The notes under the pieces: model-generated
Seen by the model: the letters and a program-made list of their open reading frames with translations, nothing else
Database searches by the model: none
Told to the model about the DNA's origin: nothing
Position numbers and translations under genes: made by a program
NCBI GenBank assembly: GCA_030844895.1
Contig: CM061228.1
Coordinates: 52,751,081 to 52,815,080, forward strand
Source of the DNA: Ambrosia x helenae
Lineage: Eukaryota > Streptophyta > Magnoliopsida > Asterales > Asteraceae
Length of the DNA stretch: 64,000 bases
Direction: 5' to 3'
Shown: positions 53,301-64,000 of the stretch, piece by piece
How positions within the stretch are numbered: position 1 is the first letter of the stretch
Layout of the letters: each line of letters opens with the position of its first letter

Positions 53301-54922
53301 AAGGATTTGAACATGCGACAACGGCGATGGGTTGAATTATTAAACGATTACGATTGTGAGATAAAGTACCATCCCGGAAAGGCGAACGTTGTGGCCGACG
53401 CCCTAAGTCGCAAGGAACGGGTTAAGCCGTTGCGTGTCCGAGCTTTGGGTTTAACTATCCACACGAACCTGACTGACCGAATTCGTGAAGCTCAAATCAA
53501 CGCTCTTAAACCCGAGAATGTCAAAGGTGAAAGATTGCGGAAGATGGTTGATTCACTGGAACCAAAGGCGGACCAAACCTTGTATTTCATGAATAGAATT
53601 TGGGTTCCAGTGTATGGTGGGTTGCGTGAACTAGTGTTGGCCGAAGCTCACAGTTCTCGATATTCGGTTCACCCTGGTGCAGACAAGATGTTCCACGATT
53701 TGAAAGAACTTTACTGGTGGCCAAATTTCAAGAGGGATATAGCAGCTTATGTTGCGCGATGCTTAACTTGCGCAAAGGTCAAAGCCGAGCATCAGAGACC
53801 GTCCGGCTTGCTCCAGCAACCGGAAATACCTGAATGGAAATGGGAGCAGATTTCCATGGATTTCATCACCAAGTTACCCAGGACAACAAGCGGCCATGAC
53901 ATGATCTGGGTAATTGTTGATCGATTGACGAAATCCGCACACTTCCTCCCAATTCGCGAAACGGATAAGTTGGAGAAACTGACCCGTTTGTACATTAAGG
54001 AAGTGGTGTCTAAGCATGGTGTACCTATTTCCATCATCTCCGATCGAGATAGTCGTTTCACCTCAAGATTTTGGGAAAGTTTGAATGAAGCCCTCGGTAC
54101 TCGCCTTGACATGAGTACCGCATATCATCCCCAAACTGATGGTCAAAGTGAACGAACCATCCAGACCTTGGAAGATATGTTACGGGCATGCGCAATCGAT
54201 TTCAGCGGTAATTGGGATACACACTTGCCACTGGTGGAATTTTCGTATAACAACAGTTACCACACGAGCATTCAAGCTGCACCTTTTGAAGCTCTATATG
54301 GACGCAAGTGTAGATCTCCTCTATGTTGGGCTGAAGTTGGAGAAAAGCAACTTACCGGGCCCGAAATTGTTCAAGAGACGACGGACAAGGTCTTCTTGAT
54401 AAAAGAACGTCTCAAAGCGGCCCGTGACCGGCAGAAAAGCTACGCTGATATGAGGCGAAAGCCTTTGGAATTTCAAGTCGGAGACAGGGTCCTACTAAAG
54501 GTGTCACCTTGGAAAGGTGTCGCGCGCTTTGGGAAGCGCGGAAAGCTGAACCCACGGTATGTTGGACCGTTCGAAATCTTGTCCAGAGTAGGCCCTGTGG
54601 CATACAAGCTCAAGTTGCCACAAGAGCTTAACGGGGTACATGACACGTTTCACGTGTCGAATTTGAAAAAGTGCCTATCCGACGAAACTCTCATCATCCC
54701 TGCGGACGAAATCCACATTGACGACAAGTTACACTTTGTCGAAGAACCAATCGAAGTAACTGATTGGAAGGTCCAAAATTAAGGCGCAGCAAGATCAGGT
54801 TGGTCAAAGTGCGCTGGAATGCCAAGCGTGGACCGGAGTTCACGTGGGAAAGGCTGGACCGGATGAAGCAAAAATATCCCGCCCTATTCGAGAAGACCCC
54901 TATACCGGAGAACTCGAAGTGA
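50334..54922 (+). CDS. gag-pol: Gypsy-2 Gag-Pol polyprotein, with predicted gag intron and late frameshift
   Basis: The start is ATG 50334 (MAPATRSNSG). Exon 1 ends at 50508; a GT...AG intron (50509-50595) is predicted because removing it joins the frame to FLDCKPLNFSGTEG, a core gypsy Gag motif. Zinc knuckles are CGKCRRSGHKTEEC (51390-51431) and CFACGSPDHWKRDC (51469-51510). Protease has LFDTGADFSF (Asp codon 51633). RT has FIDD at 52635-52646, RNase H has YCDASHQG (about 53080), integrase has an HHCC segment near 53670-53780, Asp in SMDF (about 53858), Asp in SDRDSRF (about 54045) and Glu in GQSERTIQ (about 54145). The chromodomain-like tail follows, but a missing base near 54777 gives TAA at 54780-54782; the natural stop in the other frame is 54920-54922. 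All catalytic residues appear intact, so this is the least damaged autonomous element here. Confidence 0.9.
50509..50595 (+). other. Predicted intron in Gypsy-2 gag, 87 bp
   Basis: Donor ACTG/GTAAGA and acceptor TTATTGCAG/AAACTG, with AT-rich pyrimidine text before the AG. Reading through gives stops (TAG, TGA near 50541-50555). Splicing joins codon phase 1 exactly and yields an open Gag frame. Predicted only. Confidence 0.6.
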
Positions 54923-54941
54923 ATTCCGGGACGGAATTCTC

Positions 54942-54956
54942 TTAACGGGGGGAGAA
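54942..54956 (+). other. Polypurine tract of Gypsy-2
   Basis: ACGGGGGGAGAA abuts the 3' LTR start at 54957. Confidence 0.85.
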
Positions 54957-57900
54957 TGTAACAACCGGCAAAAATGAGGTAATTCCGTACTAATTAACTA
55001 ATACGCGATTAACGTAATTAAATGCAATTATGTGTTGATTATTTAACTGAGGCCTTAGAAAGATAGCAATTCCCAAATAATGCATAGGAATGCATATGTT
55101 TAATGACAAAACATGATAGGATCATGTGCGAGTAAATTTATCCGGTATGGACACTGGCGATTACCCGGTAAAAATTAAATAAGCGAAAAGGATCCCGGAC
55201 ACCCGGGATATAAAATAAAGAGTAATTTCACAAAATATAATGGGTTTTGGAACTCCAAAGCCATAAGTGAGAGCTTGTTATACAAATCTCCCGGTAACGA
55301 ATAAAGTGCGCGTACCGCACCCGATACGCGTATAACTTATAATTTCACCCGGCAAAAGCCTAAATAACTTATCAACGCTTAAACTGGACTATGTTTAAGG
55401 GTTATTAAAGGTATTTTTAATATCCGGATAACACGCGGTTAAAACCCGAAAAATACCCGGACGACACCCGAACGAGAAGGAATTAAACATAACAAATAAT
55501 GGGTAATATTTAGTGATGTGGACCCCACCCAAACACCCCAAGGGGCCGGCCTAGGGCCCATCCCCATATGATTAATCCTCTTTTTTTTTAATTAACCCAC
55601 TAATATATTATTAGTAATCATGAGGATTAAGGGTGCATGAATTATCATTGGGTAAAAACTAACTAATCCTCTCACTTCTCTCTCTAAAACTCACGGCCAA
55701 ACACCCTCTTAATAATCCCCAAGATTTTTCAAATCTCTCATAATCTTCCTAGAGATAATATATAATCTATGAAAGATCGAAGCAATCTTTGAAGGATATG
55801 GAAAAGATCATATAAGGATACTTGTATGAACACTTGAACCAACAAAACAAAAATCTCCTTCTTCTTCTTCCCCTTGGCCGTAACATATACCCCTCCCATA
55901 TACATTCTCTTTTCAAGTTTAACACTTCCAAATCACCTCTAAATCTTCATCTTTCAAAACCCCATTGTGTGTTTCAAGAGCTTGGAGCTTAACCACTTGG
56001 AAGAACACACTAAACCCCATTCAAATCCAAGGTTTTTGTCTTCCCTAGCCTTGAGCTAGTAGTAAGTTTTTAACCTTGCTTTGATCATTAATGTTCATGT
56101 TATGTGTTCTTAGGAGCAAGTTGTACATGAATGGGTAAAATGTGGTTTTTGAAACATAAGCTTTAATATATTTTACAAGAGTAAAATGTATGAGTAAAAA
56201 TATGTAGATGGATCATGGATTTGATGCTAGTAATGTAGTATTTCTAAAAATTACAAAACATATACATACACTTATGAAGGATAATGATTTGGACATGATT
56301 TATGAAAGTAACTTGAATATGCTAAAAGATAGTTTTAATCATCATAAAATGGCCATCTAATGTCTAAAATAAGTTGGAATATGTTGGATGTTCATAAATA
56401 TAAAAGTTACATATTTAAAGTCTACCCACTTGGATGAATGAAATTTGGGTATGTTGGATAAAAACATTAAACACACATGTTAATAGCATCAATGATGGAA
56501 TATAAGACTATTAAAAGTAGAATGATGTAAAAATAACCAAACATTAAGAAGATGATTCTTCAAAGTCCACTAATTTGGAAGAAAAATGCTAACTTTGGAA
56601 GTTAGGATGGAAAATGCAACATTTATAAGTTAAGGGACTAATGTTGTAACTTTGAAAGTTGATGGACTAAAATAGATATTTTAGAAACTTTGGTCCAAAA
56701 ATGCATTAACGGAAAGTTTGGTGTCAAAAGCATAAATAATGATTTTTCCAAGGATAGTTTTGGTAAACACTAGTAAACTACTTGTGTATTTTGTATAAAA
56801 AGTGTAGTTTTATAAAAAAATGGAAGTTTATAAAAATATGGATTTGTATTAACATAAGGATTTTATAAAAATAAAGGTTTTTATAAAAATGTTGGACAAG
56901 AGTAAAAACTTGAGAAAACTTATACAAAAAATGGATACTTTTATATAAATGGGAGTATAAAAGTATCGGAAACATTTTTGGGTATATAAGTTAACAAGTT
57001 GAATTAAAAATACAAAAGTATATTTTTAACCCTCCAAGTAATATGTGTTTGGAAATTGGAAGTATAAATAATATTTCCATAGAACGCATATTGGAAGAAA
57101 CTTGGAAAAATTTAACTATCGGACTTAATTACATAAACTAACTATAACGGATAAACGGACAAACAAGAGAAAAATGCCATTGCGGCAAAATGAAAAATAT
57201 ATATATATATATATTTAAGAAGTAAAATATATATAACATGGGTGAAAATTATATAACACTTTCCTAAGTGTTAGAGAAAACATTCGTGGGAGAAAAACAT
57301 AACGTAAAGGATTAAAAACGTTAAACAACGTATGGACTTAACAAGAAAAATTACACGTTTATATATGTATATATATGCTCGTCTCGACGAAATTCTAGTA
57401 TACCTATTTGAATGGGAAAGTAGATATGCGAGAAGGAAAACCGAGACGAGTAGGCAAAATATACATATATATATATGTGTATACTGACGAGATCCTAGTA
57501 TATTTATTTGAATGGGAAAATAAATGTACGGCATGGTAAGTCGAGTCGGGCGTTAAGAATATACCACCGAACGACGAGACCTTAGCATATTTATTTAAAT
57601 GGGAAAATAAATATACGGCAAAGTGAGTCGGGCCGGGTATTAAAAATACATTATATCGAACGATACGATCCTAAGTATAATTATTTAAATGGGAAAATAA
57701 TTATACGTTAGGTAGAGTCGTGTCGAGAATAATAGTATACAAGTTAAAAAGGATATTAACGAGAATAATACATAACTCGTAAGAAAAGGGTAATCCATCG
57801 CCAATGAACCTAGGATACGCGTCTAATTAAACGGGAATTGGAATAACACGTGGTCGGGGAATTGGGTGTACAACTTGCCAAGGCACATGCACTATAGGTG

Positions 57901-58736
57901 TAGTGACTTATACGCCTAGGACATTTGTAGGTGCGAGACCACAAATTTGCTATCTTCCTTTTTGAGCCAAGCACAGATTCAGGTGAGTCTTACGGCCCCA
58001 TTTTAAACTATTTTATGTTTTTCGGGGGAAAGATATGTTAGGGAAATGTTTGACGGGTTGAATACTTGAGTTGTGATCGCCACTCGGGGTTGAGACCTCT
58101 CTACTATAATCATTAATTCAGGGAAATGAAACCGAAGGAATATTTGAATAGTACTATTGGTGCCTGACAAGGCCCACCCCTAATCGATAGCGTCGATTAT
58201 GCATCGGCGTATGCCTGGGGTGCACGTATTCTGAAATCAAGTCGTAGGGTACCGAGTAACGACTTGGAGCGGGGCATTATTATTATTTGTCTTGGTTTGG
58301 TTATAGGCTCAAGTAGAATTGTAGGAACTTGCAACTCCTATAAATTGTCATAACATGGTAATTCCCAAGAGATAAAGTTTTAATAAACTAAAACCTGTGA
58401 ACTCACCAATATTTATATATTGACGAATTTTTAAACATATCTTTCAGGTAATTGATCGATGATGGACAACATGGCAAGCTGGGTCAGGGGAATCTCTCAA
58501 CTGGGCGTCGGGTGTTTCGAAGGGGTTTCATCTTTATTTCCCAATGATTTGGGATATATTTGAGAAGCCTCCTTATTGTATTAAAAACAATTTTCGTTTA
58601 TGTGTGAACATCAAACATGGTTTTTGACGTCTTAATAAATGACCCATTTTCTTAATTACTTATGCTTTGCGTTAACCTTGACTTTATGCTCTTGAACCGT
58701 CGCGCCACGTGTTTCCGCCATTGGCGTGGTGTGACA
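54957..58736 (+). repeat. Gypsy-2 3' LTR, 3780 bp
   Basis: Near-identical to 44438-48185 and 32 bases longer, mostly through the ATG-flanked segment near 56322-56352. Ends GGCGTGGTGTGACA, followed by AATAT. Confidence 0.95.
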
Positions 58737-58741
58737 AATAT
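58737..58741. other. Target-site duplication AATAT, right copy
   Basis: Exact partner of 44433-44437, directly after the 3' LTR. Confidence 0.95.
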
Positions 58742-60773
58742 GATTCGGCTTACTCGGACATGGAAAGTGATTCTGAATCGGAAGCTAGTGTGAATTCACT
58801 AGATGATGACATCGATCAGTTGCTAGCTGAAGCAGACTTCCTAATGACCCGCAAGTCGTGCATGGTGGATGATGCCTGCACAAAGATTGAATACTCAAAA
58901 TTCTTTGCAGGGAAGGAAGCTCATTTCGCACTGATGGCAATGACAGAACCACCTAAACCAGTAAGTACTGAATCTCAATCTAAAGTTTGTGATAAATGTT
59001 CTGATTTTGATAGATTGACAGAAGAAAATAAGCAACTCAAGGTACAACTTGAGAGTGCTAAAATAAACTGTCAAAATTATTAAAAAGAATCAAAAGAATT
59101 CAACAAAGTACTTGATGGTTACAAAAAGGATGTCTCTGATTTGAAAAAGACATTAGGTTTAAAACAACTTGCCATTAACAACTATATAAATGATTTGGAA
59201 AACACAAAGTTAGAAATGGCAACCATCAAGTGCTTCGCTGAAAAAGTGAACAAAAAGTTAGAGAGCTATAAGCACATTGCTTATCTAGTAGACTACATCA
59301 TAGAAGAACCTTCACAGTCGAGTAGTGCAAACTACAAAGCTGTCCCAGCTCCGGTGTTGTTCGAAAATCATAATTTGCATGCGATAGCACCAGAGAGCTT
59401 AGTCAATTCTGACTCAACATTAGATAACGAGTCCAACACATCCAGTGTCGGAGACCCGTATTCTGATGTTAGACCTATGCTGGGAAACAATGAAGGTGTG
59501 GTAGCTGCTGATGATTCTGATGAAGAGGATGAACAGTCTGAGACGGTTGTTGAGAAAGTGAGTGATATTCCTGATGAAAATCACATTATCACTAATGAAC
59601 CGGTCTCACCATCTCAGATTGTCCATCCCATGGCTAATGCACACAGAAAGAATCAATCAGCAAAGAATGTTGTTAAGAAAGTTGAGAAGTCTGTTGAGAA
59701 GAATGTTGTCAAAAATGTTGAAAAGAAAGTTGACAATAAAACTGAAAAGTTAAACGAAGTGAACAACGAATCGTGTGATAAACCTGTGAAAGTTTTCTAT
59801 CGGATGCAAGGCTCCGATAAGAATATGTCTGATGAAGAATATCCGATTCAATTTGTAAACTATTCTAACATTGAAAAGATCTGGCAGGAAAGTACAATTT
59901 GGTTTCCAAAACATGAACGAACCAATGATATTCCTCCCGCCATTTTAAAGAAAATTCATTCGGATAATTCTAAAGACTCAAAGGTCAATGTCACACAATT
60001 CGTTAAACCAACAGACAAGTTAAATAGTTTTATTGAACCGGCTTACTCAAAGGATCCAGCTCTTGAGAGTTTAAGAAGACAATGCATGGTTGATCAATAT
60101 CCCGTTGCTAGTTTTTCTAAGTCGAATATCAAAGAAAACTATGAAGAGTACCGTGCGTGTTTTAATTGCGGGGAAAGGGGACATTTACTTGCCACCTGCC
60201 CGTATGTACGACACAAGAGGCACGAGGTTGAGATGAAGCAAAGATATGACTATCCGGTTGATAATTATAGTCATCCACAAAGAAGATTTTTCCCTCAGCC
60301 AGCACATTATTATAACCAAAACAATTTTTTCAAAAGGAGGGAAAATTGTCCAATGACTTATGATAAACGCAACCGAATAGCCACTGAGAAACCAGTGAAG
60401 AAACCATTGATGAACACAACTGCTGAAAACAAAACGGTTTCTGCTAAACCTAATGACAAACCAGCAGTTGGACCTGTCTCTGTTAAATCAGAGAAGGTAA
60501 CCAAGAAGGTAACATTCAAGGACGGAGTAAAGCAACCGGCTGAGACCTCAAAATCTCAGATCCGGATCTTGAAACGGACTGAACAGTCTTGGTTATCAAA
60601 GGGTTCTGATGGTGCTTCAACCTCACAGAACGTGAAATCTGAAAAAGCAAAAGTTGAGTGTGAAAAGAAAAGGGTTGATGAAACCCAAGATGTTTGTGAA
60701 TCAAATGAATCTTTGAAACAATCAGTTCAAAGACCCAAGACCAAACAGGCTTGGGTCCCCCGAAAGATCTAAT
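58742..60773 (+). pseudogene. gag: Copia-2 gag, 3' part, one stop
   Basis: Resumes in frame with DSAYSDMESDSESE, matching Copia-1 at 15781. It contains the acidic segment, the coiled coil (about 58980-59290), Lys/Val-rich repeats (KNVVKNVEKKVD-like) and the second zinc knuckle CFNCGERGHLLATC (about 60158-60199). One premature TAA at 59081-59083 replaces a CAA found in Copia-1. The natural TAA is 60771-60773, after TKQAWVPRKI, 16 bases before the TGTGCAG motif. Confidence 0.85.
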
Positions 60774-60785
60774 TGTTTTACTTGA

Positions 60786-63700
60786 TATGTGCAGGGAGCT
60801 CCAGCTGGCCCTGTTAGCAGCCTCTGGATTGTTGACAGTGGAGCTTCTGGTCACATGACAGGAGATCTCACGCTACTTTTTGATATCAAGAATATAAATG
60901 GAGGTTACGTAGCGTTTGCTGGGAATAAAGGAGGCTACATTACGATGGAGGGTAGTGTTAGCAACGGGGTAGTGACATTTGAGCGGATATCTTATGTGAA
61001 GCAGATAGATTACAATCTACTCAGTGTCAGCCAAATCTGTGATAAACAATTTTCTGTTTATTTTGACGACAAATCTTGCTACATCCTGAAGCCGGGTTTT
61101 GAACTTCCAAAAGAGTGGGTGATGCTAAAGGCACTGAGAGTAAACAATTTGTATATTCTCGATATGTCCAAAGCTATGACTACCCATGGCCAAGTCACGT
61201 GTTTCCTCTCCAAGGCTACAGAAAAAGAATCAATCATGTGGCACAGGAGAATGGGACACATTCATTTGAGAAAGATGAACCAGTTGGTGAAAAATGAACT
61301 TGTCACAGGCGTTAATGTGAAACATTTTCATTTGAATGACAAGTGTATTAGTTGTAAAAAGGGTAAGCAGCACAAACAAACCCATAGACCAAAGAAAGTC
61401 AATTCTGTTGAACTACCACTTGAGCGTTTGCACATGGATTTATTTGGTCCAGTCAAGCGTAAAAGTCATGCTGGGGAATTGTACTGTCTTGTGGTGACTG
61501 ATGATTACTCAAGATTCTCATGGGTTATGTGCATACACCAGAAAAGCGACACGTTTGACAACCTGAAAGTTCTGTTCACTCGTCTGGAGAATATCTATGG
61601 TCTAAAGATCAAAAGAATCAGGAGTGACAATGGGACGGAGTTCAAGAATGCTCAGATGGATGATCTTTGTGAAAACAAGGGAATTCATCACGAATACAGT
61701 GCTCCGTACACACCCCAACAGAACGGTGTCGCCGAACGTAAAAACAGCACTCAAATCGAAACGGCGAGAACAATGCTTGCGGACTCAAATCTTCCAGTAA
61801 TGTTCTGGAATGAAGCAATTTATGCAGCATGTTATACTCTAAATCATGTTTTAACAGTGAAGAAGTTTGGGAAAACTTCTTATGAGCTGTTGAACCGACG
61901 AAAGCCGAATCTAGAGTATCTAGAACCGTTTGGAGCCCCGTGTACAATACTTAATCCTTCTGAGAAGTTCGCACCAAAGGCTGAAGAAGGCTATTTTGTT
62001 GGATATGCAACCCCGCTCAAACGGGTTTTCAACAAAAGAACTAAAAAAGTCGAGGAGTGGGCTAACGTCGAAGTACAAAGGTACACTCAGAATGTACAGG
62101 GAGGTGGTCCAGACTGGATGTTTGATTACAAAGATTTCTTTGAATCATTCAACCTAGATAGCATGGTTGAAGAAGCTGTACTCCGTTTATATTACGAGGT
62201 CGAAAATGCAGTGACTTCACTGTTAGTGCGTCCGATCACCGTGAATCCTCAAGCAGCTTCTAATGATGCCACTGCTCCTGTGATGGAAGAAGAAGTGTTC
62301 CAAGAAGCTTCAACAACGCTTAATTCATCGGAATCAGAAGATGAAGACGATGATGCTACAAGTGAAGCTATTCTGGACAATGCTACAGTGACACCACCAG
62401 TGAACCCGAATTCAAATGGTGCTTCATCATCTAGTGTGGGTAATGATCTGGTTTCTACAGAGAATTTGACTACTCAAACGGGAGTGCAAGTACCCGATTA
62501 TCCGGAATCTCGGATACATCGAATACACCCGCTTGAACAGGTTATTGGTGATCCTGGTAGCAGTGTTATGACAAGAGGGCAATTGAGGAATGCTCAAGCA
62601 CCAGAGAATATTGGCAATCTTGCTGTATATGCCAAAATACAAAAATCTGGTTTTCAAAATGACTGGTCTTTTGCTTGTTATGTTTCGCAGGTCGAGCCGC
62701 GGACGTACAAGGAAGCTCTTTTGGATGATGCTTGGGTGGAAGCGATGCAAGAAGAGTTGTTGCAATTTCAGAAACTTGGAGTTTGGACGCTGACATATTT
62801 GCCCCCGGGAAGAAAGAAGATAAGAACCAAATGGGTTTTTAAGTGTAAAAAGGATGATAGAGGAGTTATAGTGAGAAACAAAGCTCGTTTGGTTGTACAA
62901 GGCTTTCATCAAGTTGAAGGGATCGACTACAATGAAATCTATGCACCTGTTGCACGCTTGGAAGCTATACGAATGTTTCTGGCGTTTGCATCCTGGAAGA
63001 AATTCAAGGAGTATCAGATGGACGTAAAGAGCGCATTTCTTTACGGTGTGGTCAAAGAGGAAGTTTACGTAGGTCAACCACCAGGCTTTGAGGATCCTAT
63101 TCACCGGGATAAGGTCTCTGTCTTAAACAAAGCTCTCTACGGGTTGCACCAAGCTCCGAGACAATGGTATGAGGAGCTGAGCACGTATCTTCTCTCGAAA
63201 GGATTCAAACGCGGATTGGTAGACTGTACACTGTTCACGAAACGAGCAGGAGATGATTTGCTTCTTGTACAAATTTATGTTGATGATATTATATTCGGGT
63301 CTACTAACGAACTTCTGTGCAGGGAATTTGAAAAGGTTATGCAGGAAAGGTTCGAGATGAGCGCAATGGGAGAAATGCAGCTTTTCCTAGGCTTGCAGGT
63401 GGAGCAAAGACCAACGGGGATCTTTATTCACCAGACCAAATACGTTTCTGAAGTCTTGAGTCGATTCTAGAAGGAAGATTCGAAGCCGATGGATACCCTG
63501 ATACAACCTAATCACGGGATTGGAGTTGACGCTAAGGGGGAGCTGACGGATCCATTTACATACAGAGCAATCGTCGGATCTCTGATGTATCTCACTGCGT
63601 CTAGACCGGATATAATGTTTGCAACATGTCTTTGTGCACGATATCAGTCGAAGCCGAAACAAAGTCATCTTGCAGCTGTCAAGCGTATCCTTAGATATCT

Positions 63701-64000
63701 GAAGGGTTGTCCATCGAAAGGACTATGGTACCCTCATGATGATAATTTTGATCTTATCCCTTTTAGTGATGCAGATTGGGGCGGCTGTGACAAAGACAGC
63801 AAATCCACAACGGCTGGATGCCAGTTTATGGGGAGCAGGCTCGTGACCTGGCAATGCAAGAAACAGACCGCAGTTGCATTATCCACATGTGAAGCAGAAT
63901 ACGTTTCAGCATCGAGCTGCTGCTCACAGGTTCTTTGGATCCAACAACAGATGGTGGACTACGGTTTGCAATTTCTTAAAACCCCTATTTACTGTGATAA
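60786..64000 (+). pseudogene. pol: Copia-2 pol, truncated by window end, one stop
   Basis: Non-AUG start, +1 relative to gag and not overlapping it: the pol frame has TGA at 60783-60785, after the gag stop. TGTGCAG/GGAGCT precedes it, as in Copia-1. Domains: protease VDSGASGHM (Asp near 60833), pre-integrase CISCKKGKQH, integrase with HMDLFGPV, RSDNGTEFKN and Glu in VAERKN, RT with YVDD (about 63276-63287), and RNase H with SDADWGGCDKDSKS (about 63766). Premature TAG at 63468-63470 replaces CAG of Copia-1; the frame then stays open to the window end. The RNase H start is intact here and serves as reference for the Copia-1 damage. Confidence 0.9.

Larger units (their letters stand above)
44438..58736 (+). 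mobile_element. Gypsy-2: full-length Tekay-like Ty3/gypsy element, 14.3 kb
   Basis: It has LTRs of 3748 and 3780 bp with TGTAACAACC...GTGTGACA ends, an AATAT target duplication, an initiator-Met PBS, a polypurine tract, two pre-gag ORFs, and a gag-pol ORF with order Gag, protease, RT, RNase H, integrase, chromodomain-like tail. That order defines Ty3/gypsy, and the tail suggests the Tekay/Del chromovirus clade. By eye the LTRs differ by 1-2 percent, plus a 30-base deletion in the 5' copy. The only clear coding lesion is a one-base loss near 54777. Confidence 0.95.
41175..64000 (+). mobile_element. Copia-2: Sirevirus-like copia, interrupted by Gypsy-2, runs off window
   Basis: Sister copy of Copia-1: LTR, PBS, leader, gag (42353-44437 and 58742-60773) and pol (from 60786). 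It inserted into Copia-3 integrase; the five bases before it are ACTTT. Gypsy-2 split its gag at an AATAT target. Its third ORF and 3' LTR are expected after 64000. Confidence 0.9.

Noticed and set aside
62427..63104. Antisense ORF of 225 codons in Copia-2 pol
   Set aside because: Shadow of conserved RT coding sequence; no recognisable domain.

Overview
The window is eukaryotic, plant nuclear DNA made almost entirely of LTR retrotransposons. It holds no host gene, tRNA, rRNA or CRISPR array that I can support. The PBS motifs (initiator-Met and Asp tRNA), Ty1/copia pol genes with a very long coiled-coil gag, Tekay-like Ty3/gypsy elements, and a third open reading frame downstream of copia pol all suggest an angiosperm. 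From memory these ORFs look most like daisy-family (Asteraceae) elements, but that is an inference and not a search result.

Left part, 1-12536. The window opens in the last codons of a Ty3/gypsy polyprotein (1-260), followed by a 3.0 kb LTR (282-3319). This LTR carries a primer-binding site and a short leader stub on its right side and is fused into a decayed copia third ORF (3353-6052). That ORF ends at a polypurine tract and a 0.5 kb copia LTR (6065-6574). From 6575 to 10922 there is AT-rich non-coding DNA with local duplications and TA microsatellites. From 10923 to 12536 there is a probable gypsy LTR fragment holding a foldback MITE (11228-11470).

Middle, 12537-31918. Copia-1 is a Sirevirus-like copia: LTR, PBS, leader packed with CGAA motifs, gag, pol, spacer, internal promoter-like block and third ORF. 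It is broken by premature stops and one frameshift and lacks its 3' end. A non-autonomous element in reverse orientation (21779-28527; 1.70 kb LTRs, AACTC target duplication, Asp-tRNA PBS, one gag-like ORF, no pol) sits in its pol-to-ORF3 spacer.

Right part, 31919-64000. A broken copia LTR is followed by a stack of nested insertions. A minus-strand copia (Copia-4; LTR 32614-33129, ORF3 33143-about 36000) lies next to a U3-less minus-strand LTR remnant. Copia-3 (5' LTR near 36222-36679) follows and runs to 41174, where its integrase is cut by Copia-2 (5' LTR 41175-41710). Copia-2 gag is cut by Gypsy-2 (44438-58736), a full-length 14.3 kb element with 3.75 and 3.78 kb LTRs and an AATAT target duplication. 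Copia-2 gag resumes at 58742 and its pol runs off the window end. The right ends of Copia-2, -3 and -4 are expected beyond 64000.

How the parts work together. Gag forms the particle; protease, integrase, reverse transcriptase and RNase H replicate and insert it; the LTRs supply promoter and polyadenylation signals. The least understood component is the third ORF of the copia family, seen here three times. It has its own LTR-core-like upstream block and a splice-acceptor-like site just before its ATG. Apart from Gypsy-2 and the young non-autonomous element, most coding regions are visibly decayed.
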